The position numbers were made by a program, and so were the translations under genes. A model generated the notes under the pieces. That model saw only the letters and a list, made by a program, of their open reading frames with translations, was not told the DNA's origin and made no database searches. A DNA stretch of 64,000 nucleotides from assembly GCA_905178155.1 (NCBI GenBank), contig CAJINV010000003.1, positions 618,720 through 682,719 on the forward strand, given 5' to 3'. Shown piece after piece: positions 27,744-39,917 of the stretch. Position 1 is the stretch's first letter. Every line of letters starts with the position of its first letter. Source of the DNA: Amoebophrya sp. A120 (Eukaryota > Sar > Dinophyceae > Syndiniales > Amoebophryaceae).

Positions 27744-28978
27744 TTTTGTGTCAAATCAATGAACCCATGCTTTAGCTTTCTTTGTTGCAGTCACTGTCAC
27801 AGTTACTGACAGGCACAGCAGAAGCCGCCCGAGTCAACACCCATTCCTGACTTAGCATTTGTTATATGGTTATTTCCTGTAGTTTCGCATGACATTCTTA
27901 TTCACATAAAAAAGTTTCCTTATCATCGATCACGTTAATAACGAGCACGAAGTGGAAGAGCCACTAACGTGGTAGAGTCATTGATAAGCACGAGGACCGT
28001 GCCAGCTTATTCCATTCATCATGAGAACAAGATTTCATAATTGCGTTTCTCTTTCTTGTCGCGAGAAAAAATATGTTTCTGGTTCAACTGACGAAAGTGT
28101 GATCAGTAAACCCGGGTTTTACTGATCCTGATCGCTGTTCAGCAAACTACAAACGAAAATGTGAGGGTCGTAGGATAAGCTGCTCCTCATCGTTGGATTG
28201 ATGTGAGCAGGGAAGAGCAGTCGCACTCACGTGTCAATTTCGTGCGGTGATATCAAAATCCGGGGGAAACGATGCACGTGCTGTGTGGGTGTGGTATCTC
28301 GTGTGTCGTCGCGTATTGTATAGTCAATTTCAAGAAGAAGAATGTCTTGGCCAAGGGGACGCAATTATCGTAGGTTTAGGTTTACGCGGCTCCTATTATT
28401 TCAGAAGATCGTGATGAAGGCAGATACGCAAATAGATTTTTGCGAAGCAATGTGTTGTGAAGATGAATACGCATTCGTACTGTCGGTGCTAGGGGGCTCC
28501 TTCGCAATTATGTGGAACAATGGGTCGTCGTGAAGCCAGGTGTTGAGCCTGAATGTGGTTCTCAACAACTAGAATCAATCATTTCGATCGGTCTTGTTGA
28601 TAGCGTCCATTGTTGTAGTACTCTTCAGGACTGAAAAAGATATTGAAGTCGAGAACTTAGGAGCATGCGCTGGGGGCTGCGAAAAAATCTAACTTGGCTT
28701 AATATTGATTGTTCCCGTTGGTTTGTAGTTGCACATGCGCGTAGTTGTCTTTCCGTCGTGAGAAAATATCGACAAAAAATGCTATGTAGTAGCGTGAGTC
28801 CCAGAAGTCGATTGATATTCGGGATGAGTGGGAGCAGGACCACCTTGAAAAAGTATTCTAGCGCGTGGTTCTGATCGGCCTCAGAGAGAGAGACTAAAGA
28901 TGGCGCCTCTTCTGTCCTGTTTCTGTCGAACATCCAGCGCTTGTTGTTTGCCGAGACGGAACGCGAATACAAATAGAG
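27744..28978. other. Intergenic, no confident gene
   Basis: This is mostly AT-rich spacer. It contains a near-perfect palindrome at 28101-28128 (GATCAGTAAACCCGGG and its inverse). Open frames at 28342-28533 (plus) and 28625-29050 (minus) have no support. Confidence 0.45.
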
Positions 28979-29528
28979 ATGACCACCACGACGCCGGTCT
29001 TGTTTGATGAAGACAGCGAGGACCTCCTGGACAACTTTATTTAGTACCACGACTACAACAGCCGGATTTTTCGGATATCTTCTATCTTGCAGCGGTGGCT
29101 CGAGCCCGGAAATAAAATATTCGCAAATAAAAGCATGTGCTTCGGAGCGAAGTTCGGAAACAACAACTTCCGGGGCCAGATGCCGATGATAGTAGTGTAC
29201 GAAGCACCGGTATACAAGAAAAAAACTGTGTTAGTGTAACTTTTCTTGGTCGACAGCATCACAAATTTGCTCTACATGACAGCGAAAATCTGTCATGCGT
29301 GGCTTGTAAGGGAAAACACACGCGAAAAGAGGACTTCATGGTTGTCTGGCATGGCAGGTGTCACTGTGTTGCATGTTCTGCATTACAAAGTTACACTTAT
29401 ACAGTTTTTTTCTTGCATTACAGGAAGACGGCGGTCGAAAGACGATTCTGCATGACGGAAAGCAGTGGTTTCAGGCACAGTACGATGCGATCGCAAATCG
29501 ACACGGCCGCCAACGAATATCGCAGTAG
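28979..29528 (+). pseudogene. Possible broken gene with an introner
   Basis: From ATG 28979 the frame reads MTTTTPVLFDEDSEDLLDNFI and then meets TAG at 29042-29044. The same frame continues open with a protein-like sequence (WLEPGNKIFANKSMCFGAKFG, NNNFRGQMPMIVVYEAP). After removal of the intron 29210-29423 it goes on with EDGGRKTILHDGKQWFQAQYD to a stop at 29526. It may be a gene with a nonsense mutation, an unrecognised short intron, or a chance frame. No family is recognised. Confidence 0.35.
29211..29420 (+). mobile_element. Introner, family F6, with GT-AG edges
   Basis: TIRs: TATACAAGAAAAAAACTGTG and GTTACACTTATACAG, then TTTTTTTCTTGCATTA. No clean TSD is seen. Instead the edges give a canonical intron, CCG|GTATAC...TTACAG|GAAG (29210-29423), which keeps the downstream frame (EAP to EDGGRK). 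Confidence 0.8.
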
Positions 29529-30439
29529 CATTGGCTCCGGTCGTGGAGGTGCTGCTCTTCATCTGAAGTCTCTCGGCGCCACCACGACCTCCACCTGAGG
29601 CTTCTTTTGCTCACATCATGATGAAAAAAAAACTGAGTCGATGATTTTCTGTAATTATCACACCATCAAGAACACCGCTACGAGAAAGGATGTTGAGAAA
29701 AGCACGGAACGATGTAAAAATGACGATGGATAACTTTTGCAGCATGCTTTTCTTGTTGCATTTGCTCTACCGCTATAAAGAAGTTTTTGAATAGATTCAA
29801 CCTGACCAGGGCGCAATGGAGACTCAGATTGTCAATGGCAGCAACACATGTTGGTATCGGACTCGTTCAGATTTCGATCGTTGAAGCAAGAGTTTGGCGT
29901 CGGCACGTGTTGTCTCTACTTATTTCAGACAGATCTCATCTTCATGAGCCAAGACGCAGGCAGGATCAAGATCAGCCTGAAGATCTCGTCGTTTGCAAAG
30001 GTTCTCTTTTATTTCACTCGATGAACACAAGCCGAGCGATATCGTGTTCATGAAGATTGTCTTCAATGCTATCTTCTTCATCACCGATTATAGTTGATCA
30101 CTTTGTATTGATGTTCGTGCTGGTCGTGACATTGTCCTGTTTTCGTAAAAATACCGATCTACCTGCTTCCGTTGTTTGTTTTGGAAAAAGGAAGGAGAAT
30201 GTCATTGTGTGAGGAGCGTCTTGGCCATCACTGCTCCTGATAATTCATGCCGCGAATTTAGGCTGGTGCAGTTGCGTTTTGTTTATACGATATACGATTT
30301 TTGTACCTCCTCCGCAGCGAATTATTACAACATTCTTTGAGATGAGCTAGTACATTATGGCGGCGCATCAGTTGTACGCTACTTGAAGGAACAAGCAAAT
30401 CAAAAGACAAACCGAAAAAATAAATACTGACCCATCAAC
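29529..30439. other. Intergenic, no gene seen
   Basis: This spacer lies upstream of the RCC1/BTB gene. Short open frames only; no repeat of note. Confidence 0.5.
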
Positions 30440-33400
30440 ATGTCGTTGTTGTTTGCATGGGGCAGCGGCGAGATGGGACAGTTGGGTGTTCCCCGCCCTG
30501 AAACTTCTACAGGGTCGTCGCATCCCTCCCACCCGCCTTTCGAGCCGTTCCCGACGCGTGTGTGGTGGAGGCAGGATGACTATGCACGAGACGTTGGACG
30601 AGCAGACGGTAGTACTAGCGCTGAACATCCTGCTCACCCCAACGCCAACATCAAGGTGCTCCGAAATCAACACCGGCACGCTTATTCCCCCGCGCACCCC
30701 ACCGTGAAGCAGCTCGCGGGCGGCGACGGACACAGCCTTCTGCTGACCACCCAGGGCGAGATGTACAGCTGGGGTGCCTGTGCCTGCGGCCAGCTGGGAC
30801 TGCCGGATCTCTCCGCCCTGCCCAAGGACCTGGAAGATTACCCGTTCCTGCCTCTTCCCTGCCGGATTCCCATGCCGACGTCGTCCAGAGCAGACCTGCG
30901 GATCGTGAAGATTGCGTGCGGGGACGCCCACAGTTGCGCGATCAGCGACGCGGGAGAGCTTTTCACATGGGGCGGCGGCGGCTGCGGGCAACTCGGACTA
31001 AAAACTGGGGGATTGAGCAAGGACGAGGACGGCTGTGCCTACCAGCCTATCCCCCGCCGCGTAGATTTCGATGGCTCTGCCGTTATTTCTGGGGGAACTA
31101 GTACTGGCGCTGGTGGTGATGGTGTAGTCAACGTCAACGACGAGATGAACTACAATGCTGCACATCAGTCAATAGGTACTTCTGAAGATGTAGGATCTTC
31201 TTCGTCATCAACGTTTCGAGCAGCAAACCACGACCACCGCACCAACGCGCCAATCAGAATCGTTGCCGTGGCTTGCGGAAAGGCCCACACCGTGTGTGTC
31301 TCGGCGTCCCACGAGGTGTACGCATTCGGGGCTGGGGCCTGCGGGCAGTTGGGGGTGGAAAACCTGACTTCCTATCCCCACGATGACGATGGCTATCCCT
31401 ACCAGCCGCTGCCGGTGAAGCTAGATTTCTTTGACGGAACAGCTGTTCGACCAGCATCAGCGAATGCTTCATCGTCTGATGTACTACTAGCGGAGCGTAG
31501 CCGCGGAGGCGATCATGAGGAGCAAACTGGAGATAAGTGCTGCGAAAGAAATATCGGTGTCGTAAAGGATGCCTGTGACATCGCCGCGGGTGACACACAC
31601 ACGGTCGTATTGACGGAGAGCGGTTTGGTATACGCGTTCGGCGCTGCCAGCTATGGTCAGCTCGGAATTGGTCCCCTGGATCAACTGAGTGAAGACCGCT
31701 TAGAGAACGAGTTTCAGACGGTATCCTGTGCAAAAGTATCGTACTCGTAGTAATTCCAGTCATGCATATTTACAGGTGAGAAAGTCAGCATTACAAAATC
31801 CATTATTTTCTTTTCGAAAAATTTCACCTTGTAATGCAATTTATACTAGTACGATACTTTTTCACTGCAGAGACGGACTCCGACGGCATTTTGTTCACCG
31901 CGGTACCGCAGCTAGTGAAATTCGACAACCTCACGTCTAGTTCATCTTGTTCGCCAGTCTACAGCTGTTCCTCCGTCGGGGAGCAGCAGGGAAACAAGAA
32001 GCCACGGCAGCGCAATATGCCTGTCCAAAGCCGAACTTTCTCCTCATCCAGTGGTGATTCAGTATCAACCAAGGCGCCATTATCTTCTTCTACTTCCGCA
32101 TTTGGTTGTAAGCCACCGCCTGTGCTGTTTTCCGATAACAAGCATAAGCACGGCCACGGAGTAGCTTCCGGGAGGTCGAATTTGAATGCTTCGTCAACCG
32201 CGGAGGAGCTGCACATGCCACGAATTTGCGCTGTGTCGTGTGGCGACTCCCACACGCTTTTTGTGACTCCACAGGGAGACGTTTTCGCGTGCGGTGCGAA
32301 CCAGTGTGGCCAGTGCGGAATCAATCCAAATCCGCCGCCATCAGCGCTCGGGCGCGGTGGGGGGCGCAGAAGTGGCGGCCCGTTGCGCGGTGGAACAGGC
32401 ACGGCATCCGATGAAAAAAGAATCTCATCATCAAGAACCGCCTCGAGCGCTCTCGGACGAGGAGCAGGCAATTCTAATTCAAACGACAATCGTTTGCAGC
32501 TCGTGCTGGCTCCAAATGCAGGAGCTTCTTCATCCAGAAGTGCATCAGCCTCGAATAGCAAGCACCTTCTGTTTGCTCCCGCGCAAATCCAGGCACTACA
32601 GCGCGAGGTAATCGTTCAGGCCTGTGGAGGAGAGCAGCATTCCCTGGTGTTGACGCAAAGCGGCGACGCGTATAGCTTTGGTGCAAACGGGAGTAGTATA
32701 ACAGCTCTCACTCCTTGCCCTGCTGCCAACGGAGGGATGATAGGGAATCAGGGACATAGTGGTGGTATCGCAGCAGGAGGTGGAGGAGCTGCTTCATCCT
32801 CTTCACACTACCTTCCACCGGGAAGAGGAAGCGCTGGCGGGGGACCACTGGTGAACAATACGGGCAATGCAGGAGGTGTAGTCACTGCTGGTAATGGCAA
32901 TCCCGCCGGAGGTGGAGCAGGACCCCGGGGAGGGACATCAATCGGAGGAACGGGACGGCAGCAGCAACAGCACACGACCACCTCGTCTTCCCTGTATAAT
33001 CACCTCTCGATTTCTGCGACCCTGGATCACCTGGCAGCAACCACCACCAATGGAAGTAGTAGGAACATCAACGGGCTGAACAATCCTTCGTCCGCAAGCT
33101 GCTCGCCCACCTCGTCCAGTCTCGCATCTTCCCCGACCATTGGTGGCGCAGGAACTTCGTCCGGCGCGACAGCAGCCGGAGTTGCAACCGGCGTCCCGTG
33201 GCGTCCGGTGCTGGTGCGGGATGGCTTCTTCGGACACACTGTGACCGTGATTGCCTGCGGGGGCGTGCACAACCTAGCTGCGTGCGAAAGCGTCATGAGC
33301 AGGACAGCACACGAGGCGCGCTCCTTCGAGGAGCTACTAAACAACTCGCGTTTTGCAGATCTAGAGCTCGTGGTTATCGAGGAGGGCAGGAAAACGAACA

Positions 33401-36400
33401 ACGACCGCAGGACGAACGCAGCGAGCCCAAATGAAAAGAGCGACACGAGGACTGAAGACGCTGCAGGCGGTATGGACGCGGGTACTTCTCCTACAGCCTT
33501 GTTTGCGCACTCGTGTCTACTGCGAAAGCGAGCTCCAAAGTTCGCTGAAATGCTGCTTCGTGCTCCTACAGAAAATCAAAATTCGTCTGAACAATCGCAA
33601 ATCGGGCACACAACGGATGCGGGGGTTAAGAACGCTTGTACCACGAGCACCCGAGGAGGAACGCGGCGCACAGTGCGCTTATCGAACATAAGCGCATTTG
33701 CTTTGTTGGAGGTGCTGCGGTTTCTTTACTCCGAGCAAACGTCACCGTCTTTTGTCGGCGAAAAAGTTTCTTCTTGCGTGGCTGCACTCGATGATGATAC
33801 AGCTGGAAGGGCAAGGAATTGCTACGATGGTGGAAACACGACTTCCGGGACTTCTCCCTGCTCTGGTTCAAATTTACTGAAAGTTCCTTTCCAAGTCCTG
33901 CTCGAAATGGCGCGTTTTGCGTCGATGTACGGGCTTCACAGGTTGCGTGCGGAGTGTGACGAATGCTTTCGGGCACAGTACCTCTTCCGACGTCACGATG
34001 AGTGGGCGCCTCTACCAGTAAACCTAAACCCGGTCGTCGTCCCGGGCATCGGGCCTTCATCTGCGATGTTGCAGAGGACGCAATCATTTGAGACTGTCGA
34101 GGAAAGAAGTGCTGACCGAAATGCGCGACAAAAAGCCGCGTCGTCGCTGCTCGAAGTTGCTGCGAGGCTTTTCTGTGGTGATAGCAGCTCCGCAGGCGGG
34201 CTGCAAGCGCTCGCCGGGGCCACAATGTTGCTCGAGGATGCTCTGCGACGAGTGCATGCCAGCATACCGGAGCAGGACCACTCGCCCAGTAGAAATCGGA
34301 ACCTCTTTCCATTGAATCAACAGAACCACTCTCAGTTTCCGCACATCGCGAGCGCGAGCGGCGCGCGCATTCACAGTTTTACAACCTCCACGCGACCACT
34401 GCGCAATGGCTCCTCCTCTTTTAACGGTGGAGGTGGGGCTGCAGCTTCAAATTTTGAAGACGCGCAGAACATCAACCCTACCGGAATTCAAGAAAATTTG
34501 GGGATCGTGGAGACAATTCAGAATATTTTGCACCCACCAAGCCACGGATCGGCTTTTGATTTCGGGGGTACCACAGGACCAGGGGGTGCAGGCGGAGGAC
34601 GCCTGCAGTTTCTTCCACCAAGGCAGCACGCGACTTCCTCTGGGTCGTCTCGATTAACCACAGGCACTTCCAACTTGTTTCAGCAAAGTCACAGCCAAAT
34701 GCAGCCACCCAGCGATCATCCATCTCGTACCTCACGCGGAGGAGCAGGTGGTCCTGGGATGCAAGCAGGCGAAAGGGGGCCAATAGAGGTACCCAGTAGC
34801 TGGTTCGATGCTACTAACCTTGATGTGGGCTTTCTGGATGGTGCGTCTTTGGAGCGATTCGAGCAGTGCCTGCGAGGTCTCCGGCAGACCATAGAAGCTA
34901 GGGCGAAGGAGCACTCCAACAGTAGAGGTGGCGCATTTAGTTGTACCACCACGGGACGAGCAGGGGAGCAGGTCATCTGGCCGCGTTTCGTCCCGGCTTG
35001 TTCATCCCTCCCATGGGCGTTAGACATTGAACGCGCGATTGCGGCGCCTGATGTTGGTGCTGCCCCTAGTGATATCGAAACGTCCAGGAGCGAAGCGGAC
35101 GAATCTCACAAGGCTGCTACGTTCAGTACTACGACCGGGCGGCCTAGTGCACCCGGTCTTAACACGTCATCTGCGCCGGACGTCGACTGGGGATTCTTTC
35201 TGCTGCCGGGGTTTTCCCAGGCCTTGCTGCTCGATCGCAAAACCTTCCGCGAAACCCTTGAGAAGGGTTGCGTAATTAGTCTCTTCGACGATAGTGGAAT
35301 GCACGCTGTCACCTCCACCGGGCCGTCGACGCCCGCATCCTCTTCCGCGGAAGCAGAAAGCAACAAGAAAGTTGCGTTTAACTGCAACGAAGAATCTCAA
35401 TCTCCAACAAAAGCGACAAGTCCACTCTTGTCGAGGAACTACGAGAGGAACCTGATGGACCACAGCGCCGATATAACTACAACGAGTAGTCAACAACAAG
35501 CAGGGTGCCGCCTACTTGAAGAAGAGCATGAACAGCATTGCTGGGTCGACTTTGATCGGAAGAAGATAATTACACTGCAGGATGATGATCCTGCTCGTGA
35601 AGTACTAGATTCTTCGTGCTCGGACGTGCAATTGCAGCTGCACACACTGGATGGCGTCATCGTATTCCACGGCCATCGCATTTTCCTGGCTCGTATGCAA
35701 TACAAATTTCCCGTGCATGTACAAGATGCATCACGAATGTCGCCAATTTGGAGCGTAAAACTTGTCATGCTAAACTAGAAGCAAAGCCAAGTTTTGTCAT
35801 GCAGCGACCGCATTTGTACGTGTATGGGAAATTTACTGTGGATAGCTCGCGATTCCGCATATTTCGAGTCGCTGCTGGGTGGTGAGTTTGAGGAGGCACG
35901 GGGGACGAGGATGAACTACAGAACAACTGGAGGTAGCTCTACTACTAACTCCACCTCCTGTGAGCAGCCACTAAACATCGTTATCGATTTCGAGCACGAG
36001 GCGGATTTGTTTTCGAAATTGTTGGAGTTTCTGTATTTCGGTCGCTGCGGCCGGTACCTGGGTTATGAGGAAGACAACTTCTGGTCGCCTCTTGATCACT
36101 ACGCACCGCTCGAAAATACAAGGCGCGGTCGATTGAACAGAACGAGGGGTGGCGTTGTTGATGATGGGGGTCCTGGTCGTGGTGCCGCAAGTTATGAGGA
36201 TCCGGAACATGACCAAACAACTGCAGGAGCTCTTGCTAATGCTAGATCTTCTGGAGCATGGTACAATGTTAATTTCCCTTTTCGGGGACGAGCAGAACCA
36301 CAAGCAATAGGTGTTGTAGACGGGGAGGGGGTGGACAGAGTCATCTCTGAACAAGACGAAGCGGATTTGGGGAGCAGGATCAACAATGTTACAAATGGAA

Positions 36401-38086
36401 CTACGCATGAAGAACAAGAGGAAGACGATGAGGACGAGGAAACAGAACTGGTAAACAGTTCGACTCCAACATTACACGCCAATCTTGAAGTTCAAGATCA
36501 AAATGGACACGATGCGTGCACTGGCGATCGGCCAGTGACAGCGTTGGAATTGGAAGGAGCAAGATCAGTACGGGATCCGGCAGCTGCAGCTGCTTCATCC
36601 GACTCGCCACAGCAATCCGGATCTTCTGCGGCCAGGGCTGCGACGTCATCTCCATTGCAGCACAAGGATGAAGGAACTCATGAGAGCTGCAACGGCGCAG
36701 ATGAAGGCCAGCCACTACAACTTGACGATGCCTCCTCATCGTCAGCAAGTGGCACTACAAGCGACATCAAGATTGAGCCTATTCTGTTGAGCGAAGAAGG
36801 AGCTGCTGCCGCCCTCTCGGCTGCACCCACACCGCCACAGGACATCAACGAGGCAAGAAGTTCATCCTCGTCCTCTACTGCTCTTCCTCTTGGTCCTGCT
36901 AAGCAAGTCCGGAAATCGCGTTTCCCTGAAGCGTGCTGGAGATCCAGCCCGGAGATCATGACCGAGGAGGCCGCGGGCGCGGCAGCACTTGTGGGGACGA
37001 ACAAGAACATAGCTGGCTCATCGTCCTGTAGCTCATCTTCCCGCGGCGGCTCCCCAAGTTGTGTTGACCAGGAGCCAGACAGTCCCCTTGATCTACTTCC
37101 CATCGTGGCAACCACGACCATCACGAGGTACCTGCCCGCGGCGTTTGTTGAGGAGCTGGAATTATACCAGCAAACGAATCTAGTTGACGAGGATCAACAT
37201 CTTGTCGGCCAGCAAGAACGGACCACAGCCACCCATACCAATTTCGCCGCCCCCGTGCAGCTTCCGCCTACGCCGTCCGCAGCAGGAGCAGGGGCCAGCG
37301 GCGCAGGAGCTGCGGCTGCCTCATCCTCGTCGAGCGGAGTCGGTGCTAGTGGTGTCGGTCAACATCATCGTTCTGGTCACACCAGTGCAGCAACCTCATC
37401 CACCGGCAGGACGACCAGACCTCTGCGTAGCACAAGTTCTACTTGTGGCGCGTTGGGAACATCCAGCTCCTCCGCGTTTGAAGGCGTTCGTTTTCAGTAC
37501 CAGGTTTACTGGCTGGAAAAGCACTACGACTACACGTACTCCATGCTCCCCGTGGCGGATTTCTTCCAGGTGCTCAGCCTGAAGAGGCTCTGCGAGCTGG
37601 CGCTGATGAACATGCTAAACGCGGAGAACGTCGTGGACGTCCTGTCCCTTTCGGATCGATACAACGCGCCCCGGTTGAAACAGCGCTGCATATGCATCGC
37701 AAATATGTCATCCAGGTCTGGAAACTTGTGATGCCGAATGGTCATCATGACTGAGTGCGCCTGTAAGTGCAGCGAAGAATGGCAAATGTTTCAATTGCAG
37801 CTCTCTAATACGCAGTAGTACGCGCTAATACTACAACCTGCGACTATGCATTTACGATGAAAATGTGGTGGCGCTTTTGTGCTTATGCAATTATACAGAT
37901 TTTTCAAGAATGCGAGACACGCAATACAAGTCCAATCTTTCCTGACCCTCCAGACTTGTTTGCAATGCATACTGCATCCTCTTCATCAACGAAGACCGAG
38001 AGGTGTTTGCCGAGGTGACACAGTCCGACGACTTTAGTTGCCTCAGTAAGGAACTCATCCTCGAGATCGTGCGGCAAAACCACTAA
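30440..38086 (+). CDS. Giant RCC1-repeat / double-BTB protein (2349 aa)
   Basis: The start is ATG 30440. Four exons (30440-31721, 31877-35693, 35850-37690, 37977-38086) total 7050 nt, a multiple of three. RCC1 beta-propeller repeats follow one another: LLFAWGSGEMGQLGV, GGDGHSLLLTTQGEMYSWGA, CGDAHSCAISDAGELFTWGG, CGKAHTVCVSASHEVYAFGA, AAGDTHTVVLTESGLVYAFG, CGDSHTLFVTPQGDVFACGA and CGGEQHSLVLTQSGDAYSFG. A first BTB/POZ domain lies near residues 910-1050 (RFADLELVV, HSCLLRKRAPKFAEMLLRA, LLEVLRFLYSEQ) with a BACK-like helix pair after it. A second BTB lies near 1675-1765 (HGHRIFLARDSAYFESLLGG, LLEFLYFGRC). The rest is Ser/Gly-rich. The C-terminus ends in ILFINEDREVF helices. RCC1-BTB proteins often act as CUL3 adaptors or exchange-factor-like regulators; the role here is inference. 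All introns are introners. Confidence 0.9.
31722..31871 (-). mobile_element. Introner, family F2, reverse orientation
   Basis: It begins TATCCTGTGCAAAAGTATCG and ends ACTAGTACGATACTTTTTCA plus CTGCAGA. The TSD is GACGG (31717-31721 and 31872-31876), G at both ends, so a GT-AG reading one codon different is possible. Excision joins NEFQT to DSDGILFTAV in an RCC1 repeat. Confidence 0.92.
35694..35844 (+). mobile_element. Introner, family F7 (AAATTTCCC ends)
   Basis: This 151 bp element starts TATGCAATACAAATTTCCC. The inverse of the right end reads TATCCACAGTAAATTTCCC. The TSD is GCTCG (35689-35693 and 35845-35849). Excision joins HRIFLA to RDSAYFESLLGG within the second BTB domain. GT-AG edges are also possible. 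Confidence 0.92.
37691..37971 (+). mobile_element. Introner, diverged F3
   Basis: This 281 bp element starts TATGCATCGCAAATATG, with CCAGGTCTGGAAAC inside, and ends CCTCCAGACTTG then TTTGCAATGCATA. The TSD is CTGCA (37686-37690 and 37972-37976). Excision joins LKQRC to ILFINEDREVF. Confidence 0.92.
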
Positions 38087-39248
38087 GTGAAAGAACATGA
38101 TCATGTTGTGCCGACGAACGAGACACTTCGATTTGTTGTGATGAAGTTACTTACCGTCCTCTGCCGCGCTCACGCAACTGATATTGAACCAAAGAAAACC
38201 AAAGCCATCGATTTCGATGTCGTGTGTAAGTTGTAGGCTGTTTTGATGTACTAGTTGTAGTTGGTGCTTGTGTCGTGTTGCGGGTCGCCACTACGAAAGC
38301 ACGAGGTCAACACCTAGAACTGCTGATCCTAGAAAAAGGTGAAGAAGGTTCTGCTCGAATGAAATCATGCGGCCCAATTTGCAAACTTCGGTCTGGCCGA
38401 CGGTAGTCCGTCTAATAGTTATCCCAGTATTTAGGTGGCGCCGTTTGTGGTTGTCACGAGGTGGCTCGCACCTCCCCGGAGTGAGAGAAGGTTCGTTACC
38501 AGGCTTCAGTGCCTTTCGTCTGGCTTGGGCTCCTGGTGCTGCGTTCACCGTTGGGAGTATATATAATAACATAAGAACATAAGCCTGGCTGCATTGGCGG
38601 CCGACCTTACGCGCACCATCAGAAGTGCGGAACTGGCCGGCCTTTGTGGTGTCTCACCATCAGAAGTGCGAACTACGAGGGCCGGGGCGTGCCACCTCAT
38701 CATCATCATCATCATCATCATTGCGTGGATCGTGTGTGTATGTATCATGCTTGATACTCACTGACTTTTCGCCGGAAGAGAGGTCCATACTTTTGCACTT
38801 TTTCGAATCATGTCAACATCTTGATGTTGATTTTGATCTTCTTTGAAGTTGAACATCTAGATCAAGATCTGGACGAAGATGTTGCGCAGCTTGTTGGCTC
38901 CTTGTTTCCTGTTTATTTCCTCGCTTCGTATAATTTCACACTCAACATCACGTAGTGTGTTGGATCCGTGTGTTTATGGTGGCTTTCTTGGCCGGTGGCG
39001 GTGTTTTTCTTTTTTTTTTTTGATATTTTGCATCACTTGCTTGATGTAGTCCATGATCCCTACCAGACGATCCCAAGCCCTATTTCGGTGGACGATAACT
39101 AGGCGTTGTTGTTTTGCAATAAGTAGTAGTCAAAGCTGCAAAGAGCAAGACAATTCAGTGAAGATCGTGCGGAGCGATTCCCATTACTGCTCAGTTTGGC
39201 GCGCCCCGAAGATCATCCTCGACGTTGATTAATCTAGACAGCCCAAGA
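38087..39248. other. Intergenic with short repeats
   Basis: It contains a (CAT)n microsatellite around 38698-38722, a direct repeat of CACCATCAGAAGTGCG (near 38616 and 38657), and a T-run at 39010. No gene is recognised. Confidence 0.6.
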
Positions 39249-39815
39249 ATGCCGCACGTTTATTTATCCAACCAGAAGGTCGAGCGTGGGCCTGCAACAA
39301 GAGCAGAGTTGCAGCGTGCCGCCCGAAACTGGAAGTTGGCACAGGAGGCACCAATCTTACAAGCGAGTGCAGCGGAGCGCCGTGCGAAATTGAAAGAGGC
39401 CAGGATGAAATTACGAGGTCAAGAAGTACAAGTAGTAGGAGAACAGGCAACAGAAGTGGGGGCAGGTGGGGACGCAGCACAAGCAGGATCCTCTTCCTCA
39501 AGTGCAAGTACAAGTACAAAATCCACCCACGACGTCGAGGACACAAGCAAACTACATGAAAATGCAAATGGTACTGCACTGACCAACACCGAGCAAAACA
39601 TAGGTGTAGGTCTGACGGGAGCAGCAGCAGTGCCAGGAACGGAAGCCGCTCAAGCGCAGCAAGAGGACGTGACGAGCAACGTGGCTCAAGGGAGCCCGAC
39701 CCAGACCGAACATGACACAGCGAGTACACCGAGTGCGATCGAAAACGACCCTGCTACCCCCACCTGGTCAGTCTTTTTTAATTTTATCTCAGTACAAGTA
39801 CAACAACAACTCTAG
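39249..39815 (+). CDS. Hypothetical Ala/Glu-rich protein or first exon of the next gene
   Basis: ATG 39249 gives MPHVYLSNQKVERGPATRAE, then a basic helix (AERRAKLKEARMKLRGQE), then low-complexity Ser/Thr/Gln sequence. The last ~15 codons (SVFFNFISVQVQQQL) look like read-through into an intron; GTCAGT at 39770 is a plausible donor. I could not find an acceptor that joins it in frame to the open frame at 39918, so I list the two apart. No domain is seen. Confidence 0.45.
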   Translation: MPHVYLSNQKVERGPATRAELQRAARNWKLAQEAPILQASAAERRAKLKEARMKLRGQEVQVVGEQATEVGAGGDAAQAGSSSSSASTSTKSTHDVEDTSKLHENANGTALTNTEQNIGVGLTGAAAVPGTEAAQAQQEDVTSNVAQGSPTQTEHDTASTPSAIENDPATPTWSVFFNFISVQVQQQL

Positions 39816-39917
39816 TAATAGTATTAGCATACGCTTTTCGTTTTGGGACTGGTTTTCAAATTCAATAAATGTCAAGTACCAGCAGCAGGAAAAGGAAGTA
39901 GATCAACCTGAAAATAT

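Noticed and set aside
28625-29050. 141-codon open frame on the minus strand
   Set aside because: No recognisable domain; it overlaps a plus-strand frame that continues across an introner.
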